From an uncultured bacterium (GTDB lineage: Bacteria > Fidelibacterota > Marinisomatia > Marinisomatales > Marinisomataceae): a stretch of DNA of 64,000 nt. A program made the translations under genes and the position numbers. Location: assembly GCA_943788675.1 (NCBI GenBank), contig CALSRE010000001.1, positions 423,400 through 487,399 on the forward strand. Direction: 5' to 3'. Shown one piece after another: positions 18,061 through 27,349 of the stretch. Below the pieces are notes generated by a model. It saw only the letters and a program-made list of their open reading frames with translations, was not told the DNA's origin and made no database searches. Within the stretch, counting starts at the first letter, position 1, and each line of letters begins with the position of its first letter.

Positions 18061-19140
18061 CTAGTAATTTTCTAATAAATATGTGACAATTCTTTTGCTA
18101 GCTTTTCCATCGAGCTTACCCGCTAATCGCTCAAGATATATTTTAGCATTTTCAGGTAGTTTGTTTGCATTTTTAAGGAGTTCATTTGTATTGGATATCA
18201 TTTTGTCGTAAGATGGTGATAGAGTTGCAATTTGTTCATAGTCATCATAGTCTTTATCCATTCTAGCTTTAAATCTGTATGAAAAAATTCCTCTATAATT
18301 CCATCTTAGCTGTAAAAAAGTACACCATATAACCGGCTTATTTAAAGCGGCAAATTCTATAATTGCAGAGGAAGCATCGCTTATCATTAAATCTGCTGAT
18401 TTCAAAAAAGGTAACAGAGAATAGTCATCAACTTTTGCAAGGTATACATTGTTATAAGTATTCCAATGCTGAAGTAGGTTTCGTTGTTTTTGATATTTTT
18501 TCATACTTATTGAAAAGTAGTGAGGTTTAATAATGATATTATAATTTTTAAAATCAGAAGGAAAATTTTTTGAAAATTTTTCAATACTACTTGGATAGAA
18601 AGTTGGAGCGTAAAGAATTGTTTTCTTAGCTTTGTCAAGTCTTAGATTTTCATAGCATAGGCCATCTTCTTCTTCATTTATAATGGGGTCAAGTTTGCAA
18701 AAACCAACATTGACAAATACATCATTTGGATACATTTTGCAAAGTCTTTGGTATCGGTAATCGCTTTCTACAAACCGAACACTTGTTGGTGTATCCGATT
18801 TAGAGTAATAGCTTTTTTTAGGCCCAACTCCATGACCTAGTTGAGCTGTTTTACTATGAAGATGAATTTTATCAAGTTCAGGAAAAGTATTTCCAAGAAA
18901 AATCCATGTTGGTTTTTTATCTAAGTAAAATTGCAAAGCCTCATTTTTATTATTAACCCAGTGGTGAGGTAATTGATCTTTAAGAATAATATTTTTTACT
19001 ATACTCTCAAATTTGTTTTGATGAAAAATAAATGTTATTGCACAATTATGGTGTTTTTTTAGCTCTTTAAATACAGGTAAATATTGCGGCAAATAGTAAA
19101 GCTCTTGCACGTCAAAAAAGATTGTATGTTTAATATTCAT
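18061..19140 (-). CDS. CDP-glycerol glycerophosphotransferase-like protein
   Basis: GHGVGPKKSYY, ILYAPTFYPSS, IIIKPHY, ADLMISDASSAIIEFAALNKPVIW. Confidence 0.78.
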   Translation of the reverse strand: MNIKHTIFFDVQELYYLPQYLPVFKELKKHHNCAITFIFHQNKFESIVKNIILKDQLPHHWVNNKNEALQFYLDKKPTWIFLGNTFPELDKIHLHSKTAQLGHGVGPKKSYYSKSDTPTSVRFVESDYRYQRLCKMYPNDVFVNVGFCKLDPIINEEEDGLCYENLRLDKAKKTILYAPTFYPSSIEKFSKNFPSDFKNYNIIIKPHYFSISMKKYQKQRNLLQHWNTYNNVYLAKVDDYSLLPFLKSADLMISDASSAIIEFAALNKPVIWCTFLQLRWNYRGIFSYRFKARMDKDYDDYEQIATLSPSYDKMISNTNELLKNANKLPENAKIYLERLAGKLDGKASKRIVTYLLENY

Positions 19141-19952
19141 TTAGTAATTCCGTAATCAGTTTTTGTAATTTTAGTTGAAAGAGTTTCTTGTCTTATTAAT
19201 CTATTTTTCTTAATTGCTTTTTCATTTTTATATGGTCTTGTATGATAAAGATGAATCACAGTTGCCCTATTTCTAATTTGGATTGATTTAATTCCATTAT
19301 TATTTAAACGATATCCTAGTTCACAATCAAGTCCGCCATATTCCATTCGTTCATCAAATCCATTTACTAGGATAATATCATTTCTCCATGCAGATGAGTT
19401 ATTTCCGTTAAATGTGGTTCTAGTAGGAGTGATTTGATCAAGACATTTTGCCAAAAATGAATTTTTAATTAACTTGAAAAAATTCTTGCCTAAGGGTTGT
19501 CCATTTTTAAAAATAAATGATTTATTAAAACAATCTTCGGATTTTATATCTGTTATTTTTATTGAATCTGATACTTTTTCATTTATGGGAAAGTGTCCAC
19601 CAGATAAAAAATATCCAGTCTTAGCTAGACTATTATGAGTAGCTAAAAATTGACGATTAGGAATGCAATCTCCATCTGAAAAAACCAAATATTCATTTGC
19701 TGATTTAGTTATTGCTTCATTTAAAATTTTACATTTTCTAAATCCATCATCTTTATGCCAGACATGAATAATATCTTGAGAAATTAATCGATTAAATTTT
19801 TGTATTATATTTTTTGTTTCTTCACTTGATCCATCATCAGCTATGATAATTTCAAAATCTTTGAAAGATTGATGGGCATAGCCCGTTAATACTTTTTCTA
19901 AAAATTTTGGTTTATTGTAAGTTGATATAATTACTGATATTGATGGCATCAA
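19137..19952 (-). CDS. Family 2 glycosyltransferase with galactosyltransferase-like C-terminus
   Basis: SVIISTYNKPKFLEKVLTGYAHQSFKDFEIIIADDGSSEET; FSDGDCIPN; GFDERMEYGGLDCELGYRL. Confidence 0.85.
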   Translation of the reverse strand: MMPSISVIISTYNKPKFLEKVLTGYAHQSFKDFEIIIADDGSSEETKNIIQKFNRLISQDIIHVWHKDDGFRKCKILNEAITKSANEYLVFSDGDCIPNRQFLATHNSLAKTGYFLSGGHFPINEKVSDSIKITDIKSEDCFNKSFIFKNGQPLGKNFFKLIKNSFLAKCLDQITPTRTTFNGNNSSAWRNDIILVNGFDERMEYGGLDCELGYRLNNNGIKSIQIRNRATVIHLYHTRPYKNEKAIKKNRLIRQETLSTKITKTDYGITK

Positions 19953-20005
19953 CTAAATTATTTAGTGGCAATCTTATAAGCCATTTTTTTTTAAATTAAA
20001 TCCTT

Positions 20006-20686
20006 ATGATTCAAAGTAATAAAAAAAAATGTATCGTACTATTAAGTGGAGGTCTTGATTCTGCTACAGTTTTAAAAATAGCTCAAAAAGATTTTGAAGT
20101 TGTAGCGCTCGCTTTTGACTATGGCCAAAGACATAAATTTGAATTGAATGCAGCAAAGAAGATTGCCAAAAAAAATAGCATTATTTTAAATGAAATTAAA
20201 ATTGATCTTGCCCAATTTGGAAATTCTGCTTTGACAGATGATATTAGTGTCCCAAAAAATCAAGATATAGGAAAGGAAATTCCCATAACGTATGTTCCCG
20301 TAAGAAATACAATTTTTCTTTCTTACACACTTGCTTTTGCAGAAGTAAATGAGATTTTTGATATTTTTATAGGTGTTAATGCGCTTGATTACAGTGGATA
20401 CCCAGATTGTAGGCCAGAATTTATCACTGCGTTTGAAAAGATGGCGAATGAAGGAACTAAGTTTGCTCAAGGTGAAAATAAAATTCAAATTCATACTCCA
20501 TTAATTGATTTAACAAAAGCCCAAATTATTACTAAAGGTATACATCTTGGAGTTGATTATTCTATGACCCATTCTTGTTATGATCCATCAGAATCGGGAT
20601 TATCATGCGGACAGTGTGATGCCTGCATTCTTAGAAAGGCTGGATTCGAAGCTGCCAATATTACTGATCCAACAAGCTACCAATGA
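20006..20686 (+). CDS. queC: 7-cyano-7-deazaguanine synthase
   Basis: LLSGGLDSATVLKIA, ALAFDYGQRHKFEL, CYDPSESGLSCGQCDACILRKAGF. Confidence 0.96.
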   Translation: MIQSNKKKCIVLLSGGLDSATVLKIAQKDFEVVALAFDYGQRHKFELNAAKKIAKKNSIILNEIKIDLAQFGNSALTDDISVPKNQDIGKEIPITYVPVRNTIFLSYTLAFAEVNEIFDIFIGVNALDYSGYPDCRPEFITAFEKMANEGTKFAQGENKIQIHTPLIDLTKAQIITKGIHLGVDYSMTHSCYDPSESGLSCGQCDACILRKAGFEAANITDPTSYQ

Positions 20687-21315
20687 TTTACTCAGTTAAA
20701 GAAATATATTTTACTATGCAGGGCGAAGGATTTCATACTGGAAAACATGCAGTCTTCTGTCGATTCAGTGGATGTAATTTATGGTCTGGTCATGAAAAAG
20801 ATAGAGTAAATGCTATCTGTAATTTTTGTGATACAGATTTTGTTGGAATTGATGGAGTGAACGGATCTAAATATGTTAGCGCTAGCGCACTATCTGATAA
20901 GATTGATAAAGTGTGGAATGATTTTGATGATGAAAAATTTGTTGTATTTACTGGCGGCGAACCATTATTGCAATTGAACTCAGAGTTGATTGATGCTCTT
21001 CACCAAAAAGGTTTTAAGGTTGCTGTAGAAACAAACGGAACTTTGTTACCGCCAGAAAATATAGATTGGATTTGTGTAAGTCCAAAAAAAGGTGCAAAGT
21101 TTAAATTGAAATACGGGAATGAATTAAAGTTAGTTTATCCACAGGAGCAATTTAATCCAGACCGATTCAAAGAATTAGAATTTGACCATTTTTTTCTTCA
21201 GCCAATGGATGGAGAAGATTTGCAAAAAAATATCTTGCAAAGCGTATCATATTGTATCGAAAATCCCTTGTGGCGTTTAAGCTTACAAACACATAAAATA
21301 ATGGGGATAGATTGA
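20683..21315 (+). CDS. queE: 7-carboxy-7-deazaguanine synthase
   Basis: EIYFTMQGEGFHTGKHAVFCRFSGCNLW...CNFCDTDF; FTGGEPLLQL. Confidence 0.94.
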   Translation: MIYSVKEIYFTMQGEGFHTGKHAVFCRFSGCNLWSGHEKDRVNAICNFCDTDFVGIDGVNGSKYVSASALSDKIDKVWNDFDDEKFVVFTGGEPLLQLNSELIDALHQKGFKVAVETNGTLLPPENIDWICVSPKKGAKFKLKYGNELKLVYPQEQFNPDRFKELEFDHFFLQPMDGEDLQKNILQSVSYCIENPLWRLSLQTHKIMGID

Positions 21316-21316
21316 T

Positions 21317-21688
21317 ATGTTTAGATTAAAAAGAAAATATGAATTTCACGCAGCAAGAAAACTGACTGCTTTGAAAGAAAATCATCCATGTGGAGATTTA
21401 CATGGGCATACTTTTTCAGTTACAATAAAGGTCTCTGGTGATAAGTTAACTAAAGAAGGCTGGATAATGGACTTTTACGATATTGATAATCATTTCAATG
21501 AGAAGATTCACAGTGCACTCGATCATAAGTATTTAAATGATGTAGAAGGGTTATCTAATCCCACTACAGAGCATATTGCCATGTGGATTTGGAAGAAGCT
21601 GAAAAATGATTTAATTGGTCTACATTCTGTATCGGTAAGTGAAGGAAGTAGTTATGGATGCAAATACTATGGAGACAAAGATGCCTAA
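21317..21688 (+). CDS. queD: 6-carboxytetrahydropterin synthase
   Basis: [55 protein letters not shown]. Confidence 0.94.
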   Translation: MFRLKRKYEFHAARKLTALKENHPCGDLHGHTFSVTIKVSGDKLTKEGWIMDFYDIDNHFNEKIHSALDHKYLNDVEGLSNPTTEHIAMWIWKKLKNDLIGLHSVSVSEGSSYGCKYYGDKDA

Positions 21689-22067
21689 AGCTGATGGAAA
21701 AGAATTTAGTTTTTTAAGTGAAGATCATATAAATACTTCTTATTTGGAAACATTCGAATTTGATAGTAAAAATCAGTATATAGAAACTACCACAAGAGAA
21801 TTTAGCGCAGTATGTCCGTTTAGCGGTTTACCTGACTTAGCTGACGTAATTATTGAATACTTCCCAGAGGGTGGAAAATGTGTAGAGCTAAAATCATTAA
21901 AGTATTATTTTGTTAGCTTTCGAAATGTTGGAATCTATCAAGAAGCAGCAACCAAACGCATTTATGACGATCTAAAGAAGGTGCTAAATACTTCAAAAAT
22001 TAAAATTACAACCATTTACAATACAAGAGGTGGATTTGATACCACATGTGTTGAGGGAGAATTATAA
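21681..22067 (+). CDS. queF: NADPH-dependent 7-cyano-7-deazaguanine reductase (unimodular)
   Basis: [49 protein letters not shown] 21681 overlaps queD stop by 8 bp (21654 also possible). Confidence 0.94.
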   Translation: MPKADGKEFSFLSEDHINTSYLETFEFDSKNQYIETTTREFSAVCPFSGLPDLADVIIEYFPEGGKCVELKSLKYYFVSFRNVGIYQEAATKRIYDDLKKVLNTSKIKITTIYNTRGGFDTTCVEGEL

Positions 22068-22068
22068 A

Positions 22069-22635
22069 ATGAATTATTTCCAAAGATTACAAAAAGCAAT
22101 CATGCTTGATGTTTCTTTTTATGAAGAGGTGGAAAACGACAAAAAATTTACTGATCAAGCAATGATGACTGTTGTGCTTGTTTCAATTGTACAAGGACTT
22201 ATGATTGCTGGTTTTGCTCCAATCGCTTTGGTTCAAGGCATACTTGGTAGTCTGGTGCGATTTATAATTTGGGCATTCTTTATCGCCTTTGTAGGTACAA
22301 GAATATTACCAGAACCAGAAACCAAATCTAATACCGGAGAATTAATTAGAACGCTTGGCTTTGCTTACGCTCCAGGGTTGCTAGTTATTTTTAAAGTGCT
22401 CCCTTTCATAAACTCTTTTGTAGATCCAATTGTTGTTATTCTTCAGCTTGCGGCAATGACAATTGCAGTAAGGCAGGCCTTAGACTTTAATAGTACAGTT
22501 AGAGCCGTAGGAGTTTGTATAGTAGCATTTCTCCTAATGATTGTTGCGTTAACACTTTTCATTGGTTCTACTTGGTTTTTTCTTGGGATTGCTGAAAATG
22601 CAATAGCACCAACTACTGCACTAATTAAGACTTAA
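22069..22635 (+). CDS. Yip1-domain membrane protein
   Basis: MNYFQRLQKAIMLDVSFYEEVENDKKFTDQA...; five TM-like segments with FAYAPGLLVIFKVLPF. Confidence 0.7.
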   Translation: MNYFQRLQKAIMLDVSFYEEVENDKKFTDQAMMTVVLVSIVQGLMIAGFAPIALVQGILGSLVRFIIWAFFIAFVGTRILPEPETKSNTGELIRTLGFAYAPGLLVIFKVLPFINSFVDPIVVILQLAAMTIAVRQALDFNSTVRAVGVCIVAFLLMIVALTLFIGSTWFFLGIAENAIAPTTALIKT

Positions 22636-22688
22636 AATTTTAGAACTTTAATCTTTATATTTACACAAAAATATTATATTATAAAACT

Positions 22689-23468
22689 ATGAAATTTAAA
22701 TTGTCAATTAAAAAAACATTCTTTTCTTTAGCTATCCTAATCTTTATGGGTTGCGAAGATTCAAACTCATCTTATTCAAATAATACAATTATAGATAACT
22801 TAAATCACTCAGATTTGCCAGGAGGTTTTTCGAGATTTTATGAAGAATATACTGATGTTTATATCTCTGGAGATTATGTTGTAGTAGAGTCTAAGGGAAT
22901 TCCTAATCATCCTTCGCCATATTGGGGTACTTCACATCCAAATTACCAAAATCCCCACTCAGGAATGATTATTAATCCTAATATTATAACTGAGCAAAAT
23001 TTTAAATTCTATATTCCATTAATTCCGTCTATATCCAGTAACATTTCAAGTACGCCATTAGGACCTATCGGTGTATCTATTAGTGGAGTTCCTTTATTTA
23101 ATCAATATGCAGGTCCCAATAACCAGCCACTAGATTCAGAAATTCCATCATTTGATATTTATGATGGTCACCCTCAACAGGCAGGTCAATATCATTATCA
23201 TTTAGAACCAAAATACTTAACTGCAAATGACTCTTCAACTATGTTGATTGGTTTTTCTTTGGATGGTTATCCAATTTATGGCCCAAAAGAACAGTCAACC
23301 AATCAATATCCATCTAATTTAGATGAGCTAAATGGGCATACACATGCTACCAATGAATATAATGATGGCACATATCATTATCATGCTACAGCAGATTCAC
23401 CATATTTAATTGGTGGGTTTAAAGGTAACTATGGATCATTGAATGGTGGCGGTTACTTTACGAACTAA
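22689..23468 (+). CDS. YHYH-domain lipoprotein
   Basis: Lipobox IFMGC; HPQQAGQYHYHLEP, GFSLDGYPIYGP, LDELNGHTHATNEYNDGTYHYHATADSPYLIGGFKG. Confidence 0.8.
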   Translation: MKFKLSIKKTFFSLAILIFMGCEDSNSSYSNNTIIDNLNHSDLPGGFSRFYEEYTDVYISGDYVVVESKGIPNHPSPYWGTSHPNYQNPHSGMIINPNIITEQNFKFYIPLIPSISSNISSTPLGPIGVSISGVPLFNQYAGPNNQPLDSEIPSFDIYDGHPQQAGQYHYHLEPKYLTANDSSTMLIGFSLDGYPIYGPKEQSTNQYPSNLDELNGHTHATNEYNDGTYHYHATADSPYLIGGFKGNYGSLNGGGYFTN

Positions 23469-23937
23469 ATTCCTTCTATTTTTCTCCTACTTTATAATGT
23501 CTTGCGGAGAAAACATTACAATCACTGAATATGAACTAATTAATGATATGGAGATCCAGCGATTCATTCGTACGAATCAATATTCTGGTACGATAACAGT
23601 GATGTATAACGATGAAATAACAACAAAATCTATAAGAAAATATGTTAGCGGAAAAAAGAATGGAATTCATGAAGGGTGGTGGCCAAATGGAACAAAAAAA
23701 TATAGCTTTGTATTTAAGGATGATGCTAGTACCGGCAAGCATTTTCAATGGCATCAAAATGGGAAACTCTTTACGCAAAAACAATTTAAAAATGGACTTG
23801 AACAAGGAGAGCAAAAGGCTTGGGACATGAATGGAGATTTAATGTATAAATATATTTATAATGACGGAAGAAAGTATGGTATACAGGGTTCAGTAGTCTG
23901 TAATGGTGGAAAGGATTTAGCAGAAAGTAATGATTGA
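23443..23937 (+). CDS. Lipoprotein with MORN_2-like repeats
   Basis: Lipobox FIMSC; G-W/H-WxNGxxxYxxxFKDD...NGLEQGEQKAWDMNGDLMYKYIYNDGRK repeats. Confidence 0.7.
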   Translation: MVAVTLRTKFLLFFSYFIMSCGENITITEYELINDMEIQRFIRTNQYSGTITVMYNDEITTKSIRKYVSGKKNGIHEGWWPNGTKKYSFVFKDDASTGKHFQWHQNGKLFTQKQFKNGLEQGEQKAWDMNGDLMYKYIYNDGRKYGIQGSVVCNGGKDLAESND

Positions 23938-24442
23938 ATTGGTTGAATATACCGATGATATGTTTGATTTTATTCTTGAGTCAAACAATATAAACAAGCC
24001 GCAAGTAGGGTTCTTAAACGAATCAAGGCTGAATCTTTTAATAAATCAAGCAAGCTACTGTAAAGTTGCAACACTCAAAGGCGAACTAGCAGGATTCCTG
24101 CTTTGTCTTGCAGAAAATAAAGATTATGATAGCTTAAATTATCAATGGGTCTCCAAAAGATTTAACAACTTTATGTATATAGATAGAATTTCGGTATTTC
24201 CAAAATTTCAAAATGAAAAAATTGGATCTGCGCTATACACCGATTTAATTTATTTTTCTGCAATGGAAGGGTATGATAATGTTCTTTGCGAGGTTAACAT
24301 TAAGCCACCTAATCCTGGTTCAATAAGATTTCATAAAAGATTTGATTTTGAAGAATGTGGTTCGCAATTTACGGATGCTGGACAGCTTGAAAGTTACAAG
24401 TACTCTGTTGAGGTTCAGTTTCTTTGCAGGAAGTTAAAATAA
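23930..24442 (+). CDS. GNAT family N-acetyltransferase
   Basis: YIDRISVFPKFQNEKIGSALYTDLIYFSAMEGYDNVLCEVNIKPPNPGSIRFHKRFDFEECG. Confidence 0.85.
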   Translation: MIELVEYTDDMFDFILESNNINKPQVGFLNESRLNLLINQASYCKVATLKGELAGFLLCLAENKDYDSLNYQWVSKRFNNFMYIDRISVFPKFQNEKIGSALYTDLIYFSAMEGYDNVLCEVNIKPPNPGSIRFHKRFDFEECGSQFTDAGQLESYKYSVEVQFLCRKLK

Positions 24443-24462
24443 CTAATTTAAGAGGGTTTTTT

Positions 24463-24573
24463 ATGAGCAATTTTTGGCACGATTTATTATTTCCAATCTA
24501 TTTTTTCATTGTGTTTATTGCTGCGCATATAGCACTATATATAATGATTTTCAGAGGAGATAAATCTAAATGA
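24463..24573 (+). CDS. 36-aa single-TM small protein (not in ORF track)
   Basis: MSNFWHDLLFPIYFFIVFIAAHIALYIMIFRGDKSK*; SD-like aagaggg upstream; ATGA overlap with next gene. Confidence 0.45.
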   Translation: MSNFWHDLLFPIYFFIVFIAAHIALYIMIFRGDKSK

Positions 24574-24773
24574 ATAAAAAACAAAAAATTGCAAAACGCA
24601 AACAAAAGAAAGCTCGTTTAAGACTGAAAGCTAAAAAAGCTGCGTTACTTAAAAATAAGAAAGTGATAGATGTTGCCCCAGTAAAAGCAGCTCCAAAAAA
24701 GAAAGTAGCTCCAAAAAAGAAAGCAGCTCCAAAAAAGAAAGTAGCTGTTGAGGAAAAAAAAGATAAAAAGTAG
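24570..24773 (+). CDS. Lys/Ala/Pro-rich basic protein, histone H1-tail-like
   Basis: KKQKIAKRKQKKARLRLKAKKAALLKNKK... and tandem AAPKKKVAPKKKAAPKKKVA. Confidence 0.7.
   Translation: MNKKQKIAKRKQKKARLRLKAKKAALLKNKKVIDVAPVKAAPKKKVAPKKKAAPKKKVAVEEKKDKK
24687..24740 (+). repeat. 3 tandem copies of an 18-bp unit g(c/t)agctccaaaaaagaaa
   Basis: Copies at 24687-24704, 24705-24722, 24723-24740. Confidence 0.9.
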
Positions 24774-24780
24774 ACATTAG

Positions 24781-25884
24781 GTGTTTAAATCTAATTCTAC
24801 CTTTGGAATTTATTATACCTCGCTACTGGTTTTATACAGAAATAAAAAATTCCTTTTTTTAATACTGTTTTTAGTTATTTATCCATTAATTCTTTTTATA
24901 AGTAGAGTCTTTTTATTTTTAGACTATATCCTTATTCCTGAATTTGAGAAAGCAAAAGTCAAGCAGCCTATATTTATTATGGGAGTTAATAGAAGCGGCA
25001 CAACCTTTTTTCACAGATTACTCTCAAAATCAAATCAATTTTCAACATCTAAAACATGGGATTTAATCATTCCTTCATTATCACTAAGAAAATTCTTAAC
25101 AATTCTTAAAAGAGCTTTAACATGCTTAAAGCTTGATCAAATTGAGAAGAAAAAAAAAGGACATCAGGTAAGATTAGAAAATATAGAAGAAGATGAAATG
25201 CTTCTTTTCATTCATAAGCTTGACTCCTTGTGGGTTTCTAACCATTTACTTCCTTGGTTAAAATTTGATAAATCAACAAAACATTTTATTAAGCATGTTT
25301 ATAGAGATAATTCAAGAAATCAAAATAGAAATATTCGATCAATGTTATTTGTAAAAGATTTTTTCCAGAGACAGGCTTATTTGCATAAAAACAGGCGACA
25401 TCTTTCTAAGTCCAATCCGTTTATCTTTAAAATTGATTCTATTCTGAAAGTATTTCCTGATGCAAAATTTGTCTTTTTAGTTCGCGATCCGCTGGAGACG
25501 ATTCCAAGCTACTTCTCTCTGCAAGAAAATGTAAAATTTGGCAACCTTTTAAAAAAGAATGAGCTTAATAATTTAAGAAAAGAGTCCTATGAAGAAATTA
25601 TTGAATGGTACAAAGAAACTGAAAAAGTAAAGTCAAAGCTTCTAAAAAAACAATTTATGGTACTCACTTATCCTCAAATAACTACTGATATACAAAATAG
25701 TATTAAATCCTTTTATAAATTTACCAATATGAAAATGACCAAGAAATTTGAAAAAGAAGTTAAGTCGTTTTCCTCTAAGAAATATGTTAAAAAACATCAA
25801 AATAAATCAATTGAAAGGTACGGTTTTTCTAAAAAGCAGGTGTTAAGTGATTTTGATTTTGTATATCAAGAATACTTTCTATAA
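24781..25884 (+). CDS. Sulfotransferase family protein (GTG start)
   Basis: PIFIMGVNRSGTTFFHRLLSKS; FPDAKFVFLVRDPLETIPSYFSL. Confidence 0.82.
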   Translation: MFKSNSTFGIYYTSLLVLYRNKKFLFLILFLVIYPLILFISRVFLFLDYILIPEFEKAKVKQPIFIMGVNRSGTTFFHRLLSKSNQFSTSKTWDLIIPSLSLRKFLTILKRALTCLKLDQIEKKKKGHQVRLENIEEDEMLLFIHKLDSLWVSNHLLPWLKFDKSTKHFIKHVYRDNSRNQNRNIRSMLFVKDFFQRQAYLHKNRRHLSKSNPFIFKIDSILKVFPDAKFVFLVRDPLETIPSYFSLQENVKFGNLLKKNELNNLRKESYEEIIEWYKETEKVKSKLLKKQFMVLTYPQITTDIQNSIKSFYKFTNMKMTKKFEKEVKSFSSKKYVKKHQNKSIERYGFSKKQVLSDFDFVYQEYFL

Positions 25885-25893
25885 TTTTCAATC

Positions 25894-26370
25894 ATGAAAT
25901 TTCAAAACTATTTATTAGCATTCATTTTTATTTTATCTACTCAGTTGCATGCTCATTGCCAAATCCCATGCGGTGTCTATGATGATACAATGAGAATTAA
26001 GATGATCGAAGAGCATACATTTACAATACTTAAATCAATGAACTATATTGAAGCAAATCAAAACGATTTAAAAAACCAAAATCAAGTTACAAGATGGATT
26101 ATAAATAAAGAAGAGCATGCGCAGGAAATACAAAAAATAGTTAGCGAATATTTTTTAACTCAGAGAATTAAATTAGAAGGTGATTCAAAGAAAAATAAAG
26201 ACATATATCATTCACAATTAGAAGTTTTACACAATATTATGCTTGATGCTATGAAATGTAAACAAACAACAGATACAAAAAACACAACTTCTTTATTAGA
26301 AAACTTAAATAGGTTTGTTAATTTATATTTCGATGATCACGGAAAGAAACACTTAGGAGATATAAAGTGA
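25894..26370 (+). CDS. sodN: Nickel-type superoxide dismutase with Sec signal peptide
   Basis: ...LHA|HCQIPCGVYDDTMRIKMIEEH: HCxxPCxxY Ni-hook directly after an AxA-like cleavage site. Confidence 0.9.
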   Translation: MKFQNYLLAFIFILSTQLHAHCQIPCGVYDDTMRIKMIEEHTFTILKSMNYIEANQNDLKNQNQVTRWIINKEEHAQEIQKIVSEYFLTQRIKLEGDSKKNKDIYHSQLEVLHNIMLDAMKCKQTTDTKNTTSLLENLNRFVNLYFDDHGKKHLGDIK

Positions 26371-26927
26371 AAAAAAAATTATTATTAGCGATTGCCATGC
26401 TTGTTGTAGTGTTTCTAGGAAGAGTAATGCCCCATCCATACAATTTCACTCCTGTGATTGCTATTACTTTATTATCAAGCTATATATTTAAAAATAAATA
26501 TGTTTCTCTTAGCCTTCCTTTGTTTGCATTGTGGTTAAGCGACTTATTTATCAATAATGTTATATATGCTGGCTATTATTCAGGTTTTACTTTTTTTAGT
26601 TTCGGGATGGTTTGGACCTACGGATCAATTTTATTAGTTGCACTACTAGGTAGTTCTATTTTCAAAAAAATGTCTTCAAGTAAAGTAGCATTAGCAAGTA
26701 TATCGGGATCTACTATCTTTTATTTAATTTCAAATTTTGGTGTATGGATAGCAAGTCCAATATATGCAAAGTCAATAGCTGGATTAGTTTTATGTTATTC
26801 TCTAGCATTGCCTTTTTATGGTTCATCATTAGCTGGAGACCTAATGTATTCTGCTTTATTTTTTGGAGTATATCATCTTGCAATATCCAAAAGCTATAAT
26901 TTAAATTCTTTAAAGAGCAAAATTTAA
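26367..26927 (+). CDS. DUF6580-like membrane protein (ECF S-component-like)
   Basis: RVMPHPYNFTPVIAITLLSSYIF, LPLFALWLSDLFIN; overlaps sodN stop. Confidence 0.6.
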   Translation: MKKKLLLAIAMLVVVFLGRVMPHPYNFTPVIAITLLSSYIFKNKYVSLSLPLFALWLSDLFINNVIYAGYYSGFTFFSFGMVWTYGSILLVALLGSSIFKKMSSSKVALASISGSTIFYLISNFGVWIASPIYAKSIAGLVLCYSLALPFYGSSLAGDLMYSALFFGVYHLAISKSYNLNSLKSKI

Positions 26928-27007
26928 AAGATTTAATTTCATTGGTATTACTTAAATAACTAATTATATTGCTCCATAAATTTTTATTAACTAACAAAGA
27001 GAAAAAA

Positions 27008-27220
27008 ATGAGTAACAAAGAAAAAGGTACTGTAAAGTTCTTTAATGAAAAAAAAGGTTACGGTTTCATCACTAAAGAAGATGGAAGTGACGTTTTTGTT
27101 CATTTTTCTAGCATCGTGTCTGAAAATGACTTTAAGACTCTTAAACAAGACCAAGCGGTTGAGTTTGAGGTTGAATCCGATGATAGAGGAGAAAAAGCAG
27201 TCAATGTATCAGCTGCATAG
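27008..27220 (+). CDS. Cold-shock protein (CspA family)
   Basis: [31 protein letters not shown]. Confidence 0.96.
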   Translation: MSNKEKGTVKFFNEKKGYGFITKEDGSDVFVHFSSIVSENDFKTLKQDQAVEFEVESDDRGEKAVNVSAA

Positions 27221-27268
27221 TTAGTTAGTAATTCCATATCATATTTATTATTTTAGCTTTAGAGAAAA

Positions 27269-27340
27269 GCCTCAGTAGCTCAATGGTAGAGCAGTGGCCT
27301 CTTAAGCCATTGGTTGTAGGTTCGAGTCCTTCCTGGGGTA
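27269..27340 (+). tRNA. tRNA-Lys (anticodon CTT)
   Basis: Cloverleaf by eye: GCCTCAG acceptor with CTGGGGT; D-arm GCTC/GAGC; anticodon stem GTGGC/GCCAT with loop CTCTTAA; TTCGAGT loop. CCA not encoded; one U-U mismatch in the T stem. Confidence 0.92.
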
Positions 27341-27349
27341 CGAAATCAT

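Noticed and set aside
19953-20005. preQ1 riboswitch upstream of queC
   Set aside because: Leader is very short and AT-rich; no recognisable preQ1 aptamer consensus seen by eye. A covariance-model scan would be decisive.
20186-20494. 102-aa antisense ORF over queC
   Set aside because: Entirely antisense to a high-confidence gene with no distinguishing protein features.
16566-25884. Biosynthetic gene cluster or defence island
   Set aside because: Glycosyltransferases, que genes and a sulfotransferase are present but no core biosynthetic, toxin-antitoxin, restriction or nuclease genes were recognised.
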